Positions 37,257 to 46,700 of a stretch of DNA of 64,000 nucleotides are shown here, in pieces. Source of the DNA: JAFGXF01 sp963732595 (GTDB lineage Bacteria; Chloroflexota; Anaerolineae; Anaerolineales; Anaerolineaceae); NCBI GenBank assembly GCA_963732595.1, contig CAVSZZ010000002.1, positions 1,984,001-2,048,000 of the forward strand, written 5' to 3'. Under the pieces are notes generated by a model. It was not told the DNA's origin and did no database searches. It saw only the letters and a program-made list of their open reading frames with translations. The stretch's first letter is position 1. Each line of letters opens with the position of its first letter. A program made the position numbers and the translations under genes.

Positions 37257-38012
37257 ATGGATAAGATCGTCATTGAACACCTCAGCCTGCGCTATTCGGA
37301 CGGCACCGAGTCGATCCGCGATTTGAGCATGGCCATCCCGGCCAATGCCGTGACGGCCCTGATGGGACCGGCCGGCGGTGGTAAATCGACCTTCCTGCGA
37401 GTGTTGAACCGCCTGAATGACCTGGCGGATGTGGTGGCTCAATCCGGGCGGGTGTTGATCGATGGGCAGGACATCCTCGCGCCGGATACGGATGTGATCG
37501 CCTTGCGCCGCAAGGTTGGCATGGTCTTTTCAAGACCGCTGCCGCTCCCGATGACCATCTACCAGAATGTCTCCTATGGGCTCGAGGTGGCCGGCGAACG
37601 CAGCCGGGTTGTTTTGGATAAAGCCGTGCGGGAGGCGCTCGAGAAGGCAGAGCTGTGGGATGAGGTGCACGACCGGCTGGGGGATCCCGCCATCGCGCTC
37701 TCCGGCGGCCAGCAGCAGCGCCTGTGCCTGGCGCGTGCGCTGGCGCTTAAACCCGAGATCATATTGCTGGATGAACCCACCTCAGCGCTCGACCCCGTGG
37801 CTACCGCCCGCATCGAATCCTCATTGAACGATCTGGAGAAGGAATACACCATCATCATCGCCCCCCACAACACCCAACAGACAGCCAGGGTGGGGGATTG
37901 GGTGGCTTTCTTCCTGCAGGGGGAATTGATCGAATTCGGACCGGGGAAAGAGATGTTCACCCGCCCAAAGGATAAACGGACCGAGGATTACATCCTGGGT
38001 CGTTACGGTTAG
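37257..38012 (+). CDS. pstB: phosphate ABC transporter ATP-binding protein
   Basis: 251 residues from the ATG 3 bp after pstA; the frame is open far upstream through pstA, but that part has no family signal. Walker A is GPAGGGKST (Ala where Ser is usual), the signature is LSGGQQQRLCLARAL, Walker B is IILLDEPTSALDP, and the H-loop reads PHNTQQ, the PstB hallmark (THNMQQ). The segment after the Q-loop is SRPLPLPMTIYQNV rather than QxPNPFPMSIYDNV, somewhat diverged. No phoU follows. Confidence 0.92.
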   Translation: MDKIVIEHLSLRYSDGTESIRDLSMAIPANAVTALMGPAGGGKSTFLRVLNRLNDLADVVAQSGRVLIDGQDILAPDTDVIALRRKVGMVFSRPLPLPMTIYQNVSYGLEVAGERSRVVLDKAVREALEKAELWDEVHDRLGDPAIALSGGQQQRLCLARALALKPEIILLDEPTSALDPVATARIESSLNDLEKEYTIIIAPHNTQQTARVGDWVAFFLQGELIEFGPGKEMFTRPKDKRTEDYILGRYG

Positions 38013-38025
38013 TTGGGGGATATTT

Positions 38026-38667
38026 TCAAGAGTTGGATTCGATCATCTGCACAACATCCCGGTAATCCAGGATATAAAGGTCAGGGATGACCTTGTTGGG
38101 AGCGCTTCCGTATAAAGCTGTTTGGATACCCGCAGCCTTGCCGGCTGCCAGGTCCAGATCGCGGTCGCCGATCGCCAGGGTCTCCGCGCGGTTCAGGTTA
38201 TGCCGTTTGATCAACTCATTGAACATGGCCGGGTCGGGTTTACGGGGGTAGCCATCGTACACGGTGAGCTTGTCCGCGAAAAGGGAACCCATGCGATGGT
38301 ACTTCAGCAGCGGGATGAGCGAATCCGGGGGCCGGTGGGTGGAGATCACGTTCAGCCCGCCATTCTTGATGACCAGCCTGAGCAGTTGTTTAACACCCGG
38401 GAAGGGCCGCTGGCTGCCAAGCGGCGTGCCGGCCAGGAAGAATTCATAACGGACATACAGGCGTTCATGGTCCAGGTTGTAATGTTTTGCCAGTGTCGGC
38501 AGCGTCGTGCCCAGAGACGTCATCGCCATTTGGGTGACAGTCTCCCGATCGATCCTGACGCCTTGTTCTGCCACGGCAGCCAGGATGGCCGCGCTGATGG
38601 CGGGATACGTGTCGAACAGGGTCCCGTCGACATCCCAGATGATGTGTTTGAAGCTGATACCAGGCAT
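38026..38667 (-). CDS. HAD-superfamily phosphatase (phosphoglycolate-phosphatase-like)
   Basis: 213 residues. Motif I is WDVDGTLFDT with the nucleophile Asp, motif II ISTH, motif III the lysine of YPRKPDP, motif IV IGDRDLDLAAG. The alpha-helical cap lies between motifs I and II, as in the Gph/PgmB subfamily. Convergent with pstB. Substrate not predictable. Confidence 0.85.
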   Translation of the reverse strand: MPGISFKHIIWDVDGTLFDTYPAISAAILAAVAEQGVRIDRETVTQMAMTSLGTTLPTLAKHYNLDHERLYVRYEFFLAGTPLGSQRPFPGVKQLLRLVIKNGGLNVISTHRPPDSLIPLLKYHRMGSLFADKLTVYDGYPRKPDPAMFNELIKRHNLNRAETLAIGDRDLDLAAGKAAGIQTALYGSAPNKVIPDLYILDYRDVVQMIESNS

Positions 38668-38730
38668 GGCGATTCTTTCAATGTTAACACCAAAACACGC
38701 GGTTGGTTTTGTTTTAATGGATTAAGATGA

Positions 38731-38760
38731 AAAATGCCCGGATTTTTTCCGGGCATTTTT
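38731..38760 (-). terminator. terminator of the marR-ABC operon
   Basis: AAAATGCCCGG-ATTTTTT-CCGGGCATTTTTT, 20 bp after the second ABC gene's stop. Confidence 0.8.
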
Positions 38761-38781
38761 TAAATACAAGAGTGAATTTGA

Positions 38782-40668
38782 TCAGGCAGCGCTTACGGCC
38801 GTTTCGAATTGACTGTTGTAAAGCTCGGCGTAGAAGCCATTCTTCGCCAGCAACTTTTCATGCTTACCCTGCTCGACGATATCCCCGTTATTCATCACCA
38901 GGATCCAGTCCGCGTCACGGATGGTGGACAGACGGTGGGCGATGATGAAGCTGGTGCGTCCTTTCATAAGAGTATCCATGGCTTTCTGGATTAGCACCTC
39001 GGTGTGGGTATCGACCGAGCTGGTGGCTTCATCCAGGATCAGCATGCGTGGATTCGCCAGGATGGCACGCGCAATGGTCAATAACTGCATTTGACCCTGC
39101 GAGATGTTGGTGGTCTCCTCGTTCAGGATCATTTTATAGCCTTCCGGTAATGTCCGGATGAAATGGTCGGCATGGGCTGCTTTGGCGGCTGCAATGACCT
39201 CTTCATCGGTTGCATTCGAGCGTCCGTAGCGGATGTTTTCCATGATCGTATCGTTGTACAACCAGGTATCCTGCAGGACCATGCCGAACATGCAGCGCAG
39301 ATCGCCGCGCAGGTAGTCCTTGATATCGTGGCCATCCACCTGGATCGCGCCGCTCGTCACATCATAAAAACGCATCAACAGCTTGACCATGGTCGTTTTC
39401 CCCGCTCCAGTCGGACCGACGATGGCGATCTTCGACCCCGGCTCGGCATAAAAGGAAAAGTCGTCGATGATGATCTTGTCCGGGTTGTAACCAAAATGGA
39501 CGTTCTTGAAATCAACCCGCCCGGGTCCCGTGCTGCATTGGACAGGCTGGGTCGTGTCGGGCACTTCCTCGGCCTCTGCCAGGAATTCAAAAACCCGTTC
39601 GGCAGCTGCCATGGTCTGCTGGAGTGTGTTGGAGATGTTGGCAATCTGGGTGATCGGCTGCGTGAACGAACGCACGTACTGGATGAAGGCCTGGATGTCA
39701 CCGACTGTGACGGTTCCCCGGATGGCGAGATACCCGCCCAAAATACAGATGACCACATAGCCCAGGTTGCCGACGAAGTTCATGATCGGCATCATCATGC
39801 CAGAAAGGAACTGGGATTTCCAGGCGGAATCGTAAAGGGTGTCATTCACCTGGTCGAACTGCTCAACACTCTTGGCCTCGCCGTTGAATGCCTTCATGAC
39901 CACGTGGCTGCCGTACATCTCTTCGACATGCCCGTTGATATGACCCAGGTAATCCTGCTGGCGTTTAAAGTAGACCTGTGATTTATTGACGATCAGGCCG
40001 ATGATGCCCAGCGAAACCGGCAGCATCGCCAGCGCCACCAGGGTCATCTGCCAGCTGATCGAGAACATCATGATCAAGACACCGACCACCGTGGTAATGG
40101 AAGTGATGATCTGGGTCAGGCTCTGGTTCAGGCTCTGGCTGACCGTGTCCACATCATTGGTGATGCGGGAAAGCACCTCGCCGTGATTCGTGCCGTCAAA
40201 ATACTTAAGCGGCATCCGGTTGATCTTTTCGGAAATATCACGCCGGAAACGATAGGTGATCTTCATCGATACATCCGTCATGATCCATCCCTGGATATAG
40301 CTGAGGATGGTTGCCGCGCTGTACAGGATCAGCGTCATGATAATGAAGCGGCCGATGGATGTGAAATCGATCGAACCGGTTCCTGCCAGGCTGGCCATCA
40401 CACCTTCAAACAAGGTGGTGGTGGCTTTGCCCAGGATCTTCGGGCCGGCGATCGAGAGGATGGTGGAGGTAATCGCCAGCAGCCATACGACTGCGATGAT
40501 CGCCTTATACTTGCCGAGATACTCGAGTAATTTCCTGAACGTACCCTTGAAATTCCGGGGTTTCTCACCCTTGCGCATCATAGCCATCGGCCCGCCGCCC
40601 ATCGGACCACGGGGGCGTCCGCCTTCGGAGCCGCGGGATGGTTGTGAATTACCGCCGCCGTGCATCAT
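38782..40668 (-). CDS. heterodimeric multidrug ABC exporter half, LmrD/BmrD-like partner
   Basis: 628 residues: a Gly/Arg-rich cytoplasmic lead (1-40), six membrane helices, then the nucleotide-binding domain. Walker A is GPTGAGKTT and Walker B MLILDEATSSVD with the catalytic Glu. The signature is NISQGQMQLLTIARAI, the altered LSGGQ typical of one half of heterodimeric exporters. The overlap with the upstream ABC gene (4 nt) supports a 1:1 complex. Likely role: efflux of drugs or lipids, controlled by the MarR protein at the head of the operon. Confidence 0.9.
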   Translation of the reverse strand: MMHGGGNSQPSRGSEGGRPRGPMGGGPMAMMRKGEKPRNFKGTFRKLLEYLGKYKAIIAVVWLLAITSTILSIAGPKILGKATTTLFEGVMASLAGTGSIDFTSIGRFIIMTLILYSAATILSYIQGWIMTDVSMKITYRFRRDISEKINRMPLKYFDGTNHGEVLSRITNDVDTVSQSLNQSLTQIITSITTVVGVLIMMFSISWQMTLVALAMLPVSLGIIGLIVNKSQVYFKRQQDYLGHINGHVEEMYGSHVVMKAFNGEAKSVEQFDQVNDTLYDSAWKSQFLSGMMMPIMNFVGNLGYVVICILGGYLAIRGTVTVGDIQAFIQYVRSFTQPITQIANISNTLQQTMAAAERVFEFLAEAEEVPDTTQPVQCSTGPGRVDFKNVHFGYNPDKIIIDDFSFYAEPGSKIAIVGPTGAGKTTMVKLLMRFYDVTSGAIQVDGHDIKDYLRGDLRCMFGMVLQDTWLYNDTIMENIRYGRSNATDEEVIAAAKAAHADHFIRTLPEGYKMILNEETTNISQGQMQLLTIARAILANPRMLILDEATSSVDTHTEVLIQKAMDTLMKGRTSFIIAHRLSTIRDADWILVMNNGDIVEQGKHEKLLAKNGFYAELYNSQFETAVSAA

Positions 40669-42905
40669 AGCAGCTCCTCCTGGCTCAATTGCGATAGCGC
40701 AATCTCACGATAAACTTCACTGCTTTTCATCAACTCTTGGTGGGTTCCTTTTCCGATGATTCGTCCCTCATCGAGAACGATGATCTGCTCGGCGTTCTTG
40801 ATGGTGGCAATGCGCTGGGTCACGATGAACAGGGTGCTGTGACTGGTGTGTTCCTTCAGCGCCCGCCTCAAGGCTGAGTCGGTCTTAAAATCGAGGGCGG
40901 AGAAGCTGTCATCGAAAATGTAGATGGGTGCCTGTTTGACCAGCGCACGGGCGATCGAGAGTCGCTGTTTCTGACCGCCTGAGATGTTCGCGCCTCCCTG
41001 GGCGATCTCAGTTTTCAATCCTTCCGGATTTTCCGCAATGAATTCGGTAGCCTGGGCGATGTCAGCTGCCAGCTTAATGACCTTGTCGGTGGCGTGGTCA
41101 TCCGCATAACGCAGGTTGCTTTCGATCGTGCCCGAGAACAGGCTGCTCTTTTGGGGGACATATCCGATCCGGTCCCGAAGGTCGTGCTGGGTGACCTGGC
41201 GTATATCGACGCCATCCACCAGGATACTGCCATCCGAGACCTCATAGAATCGCGGGATCAGGCTGATAATGGTCGACTTTCCCGACCCGGTGGTTCCGAT
41301 GAAGGCCGTCGTTTGACCGGGTTGTGCGGTGAAGGAAATGTCATGCAAGACATCTTCCTCGGCGCCCGGGTAGCGGAAACTAACGTCGCGGAATTCAACC
41401 GTGCCCTTGAAAGGCTCGGGAAACTTGATGGGTTCCTGAGGATCGCGGATGACCGGATCGGTCTCCAGTACATCGGCGATGCGGTCGGCTGACACGGCCG
41501 CCCGCGGTAGGAAGATGAACATCATGGCCAGCATCAGGAATGCGAACATGATCTGCATGGCATACTGCATGAAGGCCATCATGTCGCCCACCTGCATTTG
41601 TGCCTGGGCCACTTCGTGTGCCCCGACCCAGATGATCAGCAGGGATAGGCCGTTCATGATGAACATCATCAGGGGCATCATCACCACCATGACGCGGCTG
41701 ATGAACAGCATGGTGCCGGTCAGGTTGCGGTTGGCTTTGTCAAAACGCTCCTCTTCAAAGGGCTGCATGTTGAAAGCGCGGATGACCATCATGCCCGACA
41801 GGTTTTCGCGGGTGACCAGGTTGAGTCGGTCGATCAATCCCTGGATGGACTTGAACTTGGGCAGGGCGATCGAGAAGACGACCAGGATCAACCCGAGCAG
41901 GACAATGACTGCCAGCGCGATCAACCACCACATGGAGGCAGTCTTGCTCAGGGCGCGGATCACACCGCCAACCCCGATGATGGGGGCATAGATGACCATC
42001 CGCAGCATCATGATGACCACCATCTGGACCTGGGTGATGTCATTGGTTGTCCGGGTGATGAGAGAGGCCGTCGAGAAGCGATCGAACTCCGTGCTCGAGA
42101 AGCTTTCCACCCGCTGGAAGACATTGCGCCGCAGGTCACGCGCCAATCCCGAGCCGATCCGGGCGGAAAGGAAGCTCACGATCACCGTGCAGATCACCGA
42201 TAGCAGCGTCACCAGCAGCATCAAAACGCCCGTGTGGGTGATGTAATCGCTCTGGAGTTTACCGGTCTCCATGCCCAGGGCGGTGTACTCCGCCTTCACA
42301 GCTGTGACTGCCGCCTGGGTGATCATGGCATCGCCAAGCGATGCAAACTTCGTGTTGATGGCAGTTGTGATCTTAGAGAGCTGATCAGCCGGGAGTTTCC
42401 CCAGCATTTCGAACAGGTCGGTGCCAGGCGGCAGCCTGGTGAGATCGAACCCCAGGCTCTGTCCCATGGCTGCTGCCTGGGCGGGATCGGCTAATATCTT
42501 TTCAAGGGATGAGACGACCAAAAGGGCTCGAGCCAGAATGGGATTGAGTCTGTCTATCTCTGCTTTGTCAACCGGGTTTAAGACATAGATCGGTTGATCG
42601 GCCAGGGCCGGGTAGATGGAGAGCTGTTGTTCGAAGTCTGCTGACTTCTCATCGATCAAGGTGTAATCGACCAGGATGGAGTTCTTTTCATCCGGGGTAA
42701 CAAAAAGGAGGAGCTTGTCCATCTCGCTCTGGCGGATGGCTTGCGGAACCGCATTTTCCACACCACCCTGTTGGATGCCATTATTAACGATCCTGGACAG
42801 ATAATCGGGAAGCGCGAGATCGGCATTCGCCTGCACGAATAAAAGCACGATCGAAATCAGGATCGGGAGTGTGTAGGGTTTCAGGTATTTGAATAATCGC
42901 AGCAT
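40665..42905 (-). CDS. heterodimeric multidrug ABC exporter half with large extracellular insertion
   Basis: 746 residues. A normal exporter half is about 580; the excess is an insertion of about 180 residues between helix 1 (about 13-30) and helix 2 (about 226-250), predicted outside. The nucleotide-binding domain has Walker A GTTGSGKST and a canonical ISGGQKQRLSIARAL signature, but Walker B reads IYIFDDSFSALD, with Asp in place of the catalytic Glu. Together with its partner's altered signature, this leaves one degenerate and one active ATP site, as in LmrCD/BmrCD-type exporters. Confidence 0.9.
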   Translation of the reverse strand: MLRLFKYLKPYTLPILISIVLLFVQANADLALPDYLSRIVNNGIQQGGVENAVPQAIRQSEMDKLLLFVTPDEKNSILVDYTLIDEKSADFEQQLSIYPALADQPIYVLNPVDKAEIDRLNPILARALLVVSSLEKILADPAQAAAMGQSLGFDLTRLPPGTDLFEMLGKLPADQLSKITTAINTKFASLGDAMITQAAVTAVKAEYTALGMETGKLQSDYITHTGVLMLLVTLLSVICTVIVSFLSARIGSGLARDLRRNVFQRVESFSSTEFDRFSTASLITRTTNDITQVQMVVIMMLRMVIYAPIIGVGGVIRALSKTASMWWLIALAVIVLLGLILVVFSIALPKFKSIQGLIDRLNLVTRENLSGMMVIRAFNMQPFEEERFDKANRNLTGTMLFISRVMVVMMPLMMFIMNGLSLLIIWVGAHEVAQAQMQVGDMMAFMQYAMQIMFAFLMLAMMFIFLPRAAVSADRIADVLETDPVIRDPQEPIKFPEPFKGTVEFRDVSFRYPGAEEDVLHDISFTAQPGQTTAFIGTTGSGKSTIISLIPRFYEVSDGSILVDGVDIRQVTQHDLRDRIGYVPQKSSLFSGTIESNLRYADDHATDKVIKLAADIAQATEFIAENPEGLKTEIAQGGANISGGQKQRLSIARALVKQAPIYIFDDSFSALDFKTDSALRRALKEHTSHSTLFIVTQRIATIKNAEQIIVLDEGRIIGKGTHQELMKSSEVYREIALSQLSQEELL

Positions 42906-42959
42906 AATTGACTCTTTCTAGACAACGGGATCTTATTTAAATACGGTGTTTGTTGGGAT

Positions 42960-43442
42960 TCACTTCAGATCAGCTGGCATGGGAGGGTGACTTCCCTGGG
43001 CAGCATCGATCTCTTCCAGACTGCGTAATAACGCGGGCAGGGCATCTGATACTTTCTCCTGCTCGGAGCGGGATAAATGGGTGGCCAGCTCTTCCACCCA
43101 GCGGTAGCGTTCTCCGATGCTGGTCTCCACGAGCTTGCGCCCCTTGGGTGTCAGGGTTATTTGTTTTGAACGCCGGTCGTTCTGGTTTTCAGTGCGTTCG
43201 ACCAGCTTTTTGTCGACCAGGCGGTTGACCAGCTGGCTGGTGGCGGCATTGGAGGCGCCCGAATGTTGCCCGATTTCCGTCATGCCGCAGCGCTGGTGGT
43301 GATACAGGTGCATCATCAGGCCGAATTGCGGCATGGAAAGCCCCGATTCACGCACGTAATGACCCCAATGACGTATCGAGCGGGTGGTGGAGAGTTCCAT
43401 CCAGTGGATGAGGTCTTTGACGAACTGGCTTTTCTCTGACAT
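42960..43442 (-). CDS. MarR-family transcriptional regulator
   Basis: 160 residues from the ATG at 43442, chosen because AAAGGCGGCC precedes it. The winged helix reads MTEIGQHSGASNAATSQLVNRLVDKKLVERTENQNDRRSKQITLTPKGRKLVE, with the DxRSK wing typical of MarR. It heads the operon with the two exporter genes, 54 bp upstream of the first. It most likely represses its own operon through the palindrome overlapping the promoter, with a transported compound as inducer (inference). Confidence 0.9.
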   Translation of the reverse strand: MSEKSQFVKDLIHWMELSTTRSIRHWGHYVRESGLSMPQFGLMMHLYHHQRCGMTEIGQHSGASNAATSQLVNRLVDKKLVERTENQNDRRSKQITLTPKGRKLVETSIGERYRWVEELATHLSRSEQEKVSDALPALLRSLEEIDAAQGSHPPMPADLK

Positions 43443-43459
43443 GCGGCCGCCTTTCAATA

Positions 43460-43501
43460 GTTAACGCGGCTTAATATATCATCCGCCTTAACTAAAGTCA
43501 A
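43460..43501 (-). promoter_or_regulatory. marR-ABC promoter within a palindromic operator
   Basis: On the minus strand TTGACT (43496-43501), 17 bp, TATATT (43473-43478). The inverted repeat GTTAACGCGG (43460-43469) / CCGCCTTAAC (43483-43492) brackets the -10 and matches at 9 of 10 positions. This placement would let a MarR dimer block RNA polymerase. Confidence 0.7.
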
Positions 43502-43792
43502 GAGCCTCTGGATTAAAGATTGATAAGAACGTGATCTCGCGATGATCCAGGCCGGCTGGCGGCTTGACGGGCAGACTGGTGATCGCAGGATATGATATAC
43601 TGTGTGCGAAATGAATACCACCTGAAAGGGTGGACGGGGGAAAGTGCCTATTGACATTTTGGTATTATCTGATATAAAATATAGGATTGCATGGTAAAAG
43701 CCTAAACACCCCATACATTAAAGCGCAGGGTTACATCCCCTAGCGCTACAAGCATTTATCGGCTAAAACAGCCATCCCAGGAGGACTTCACC
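43502..43792 (+). other. rpoC leader region
   Basis: Non-coding. It contains a small CCACC-TGAAA-GGGTGG hairpin (43618-43633), the probable rpoC promoter and the Shine-Dalgarno AGGAGG (43779-43784). No ribosomal-protein or rpoB gene is upstream. Confidence 0.6.
43651..43678 (+). promoter_or_regulatory. rpoC promoter
   Basis: TTGACA (43651-43656), 16 bp, TATAAA (43673-43678), giving a leader of about 105 nt. Confidence 0.65.
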
Positions 43793-46700
43793 TTGGAAAC
43801 AAAAGACCTGACCGCACTACGCATCAACCTGGCGTCCCCGGAAACCATTCGCAGTTGGTCCTACGGCGAAGTGTTAAAACCAGAGACCATCAATTATCGC
43901 CGTTTGCGGCCTGAGAAGGATGGCCTGTTCTGCGAAGCCATCTTCGGACCGACCCGTGACTGGCAATGCTACTGCGGCAAGTATAAGAATCCGCGTTACA
44001 AGGGCATCATCTGCGACAAATGCGGTGTGGAAGTCACCCGCTCGGCAGTGCGCCGCGAGCGCATGGGTCACATCGATCTGGCCACCCCGGTGGCACACAT
44101 CTGGTATACCCGCCGCATCCCCTCCTACCTGGGCTTCCTGCTCGACATCACCCGCCGCAATCTCGATCGGGTGCTCTACTTCGCGCAGTATATCGTCACC
44201 TACGTGGATGAAGATGCCCGCACCAAGGCATTGAAACGGCTCGAGGACGAATTGAGCGTTTCCGACCGTGCCCAGGCCTCCGAGATCAACAACCAGATCG
44301 CCGAGATCAAGGTTGCACGGGACAAGGCCATCTCCGGGCTTAAGCAGCAGGAAAAAGAACAGGTTGCCCGCTACGATGAACTGGTGGCCGAGAAGATCGA
44401 ACCGATCATCAAGGAAGGCCAGAAGTTAGAGAACACCATCCAGGAAAAGAACGGCAAGACCATTCGCGCGGCCATCAAATTCACCTCCACCCCGGAACCG
44501 GTCATTATCGCCGAAGTCGGCAGCACGGTCGCCGTGGACCTGATCTCAAAGGTCCAGCAGGTGGTCAAGGATCGCATCGAACAGATCGAAAGCGAACTGA
44601 AAGAACAGAAACAGCGCGATATCGAAGCGCTTAAATTGCAGATCGATGCCGCCAAAGCCGAAGCCGAAACCAAGATGGAAAGCTTCCGCAACAAGCTGGA
44701 CGAGCAGTCGGATGTCAGCCATAAAGCCAACGTGCGGCAGCGCGATGAGATCATGGACCTGCGCCCGTTCACCTTCCTGACCGAAAATGGATATCGTGAA
44801 CTCAAACAGCGCTGGGGCCAGGTCTTCCGTGCCGACATGGGCGCCGAGGCATTTTACGACATCCTGCGCCGGCTTGACCTCGACAAGCTCTCAGAAGAGC
44901 TGTGGCGCGAGGTCAAGACCTCCAAGAGCAAACAAAAACGCAAGAAGGCAACCACCCGTTTGAAAGTGGTCGAAGCCTTCCGCCGCTCGGGCAACCGCCC
45001 CGAGTGGATGATCCTGACCGTCCTGCCGGTCATCCCGCCCGACCTGCGCCCGATGGTTCCCCTGGATGGCGGCCGTTTCGCCACCTCGGATCTGAACGAC
45101 CTCTATCGCCGGGTGATCAACCGCAACAACCGTCTGAAACGGCTGCTCGAACTGGGTGCGCCGGATGTCATCGTCCGCAATGAAAAACGCATGCTCCAGG
45201 AAGCAGTCGATTCCCTGATCGACAACTCACAGCGCGGCAAGGCGCTGTCACGCCGCGGACGCCGCGAGCTGAAATCGCTTTCCGATATGCTCAAGGGCAA
45301 GAAAGGCCGTTTCCGCCGCAACTTGTTGGGCAAACGTGTCGATTACTCCGGCCGCTCGGTCATCGTGGTAGGTCCCAACCTTAAGCTTTACCAGTGCGGT
45401 CTGCCCAAGAACATGGCCCTCGAACTCTACCGCCCCTTCGTGGTTTCACGCCTGGTGGAACACAGCTATGCCGCCAATGTGCGCGGAGCCCGTCGTTTCA
45501 TCGAACGCAACCGTCCCGAGGTCTGGGAGGTTCTGGAAGAGGTCATCAAGGACCGCCCGGTCCTGCTGAACCGTGCGCCGACCCTCCACCGCCTGGGCAT
45601 CCAGGCTTTTGAGCCGGTCCTGATCGAGGGCAGTGCCATCCAGCTTCATCCGCTGGTCACCACCGCTTTCAACGCGGACTTCGACGGCGACCAGATGGCC
45701 GTGCATGTGCCGCTCTCAGAGAAGGCCGTGCACGAAGCGCGCACGCTGATGCTGGCTTCCCGCAACCTGTTGAAACCGGCGGATGGCGAGCCGATCATCA
45801 CCCCTTCCAAGGATATGGTCCTCGGCGTCTATTATCTGACCATGGATCACGAACTTCCTCACAAGGGGGAAGGCCGGACTTTTTCCGATATCGATGACGT
45901 CGATCTGGCTTACAGTCTTGACCAGGTGGACGTTCACACCAAGATCAAGCTGCTCACGCGTACCTGGTACGATGACAAGGGCAGCCGCAATGAGAAGGAT
46001 GAGGTCCGGATCGTTGACACGACCGTCGGACGGGCTTTATTCAATCGCATTCTTCCACCCGAAGTCCTGTTCGTCAATGATGTCCTGGAGAAGGGTGGCG
46101 TCAAGGACCTGATCGCCGATGTATATGACCTGTGCGGTCAGGATGTCACCACCGAATTGGCTGACAAGATCAAAGAGATCGGCTTTAAATACGCCATGCA
46201 ATCCGGCGCCACGATCGCGGTTTCTGACATCACCATCCCGCCTGAGAAGAAAGAACTGATCCGGAAAGCCCTGCAGGATGTGGAAGAGGTCCAGCGTGAT
46301 TACCGGCGCGGTTTGTTGACCGACCAGGAACAGAACGAACGCATCATCGAGGTCTGGCAGCAGACCACCAAGCTGGTGGGCGACGCTGTGCGCCGCTACC
46401 TGGATCCTACCGGTAACCTGGCCGTGATGGCCCTTTCCGGTGCCACCAAGGGCGGTTTCGGTCCCATTGCTCAGCTGGCCGGCATGCGCGGTTTGATGGC
46501 TGACCCGGCCGGGCGCATCATCCCGCTGCCCATTCAATCCAACTTCCGCGAAGGCCTGACAGCCCTCGAGTATTTCATCTCCACCCACGGTGCCCGGAAA
46601 GGTTTGGCCGATACCGCCCTGCGTACGGCAGACGCCGGTTATCTGACCCGCCGCCTGGTGGATATCGCCCAGGATGTCATCATCAATGAGGTCGACTGCG

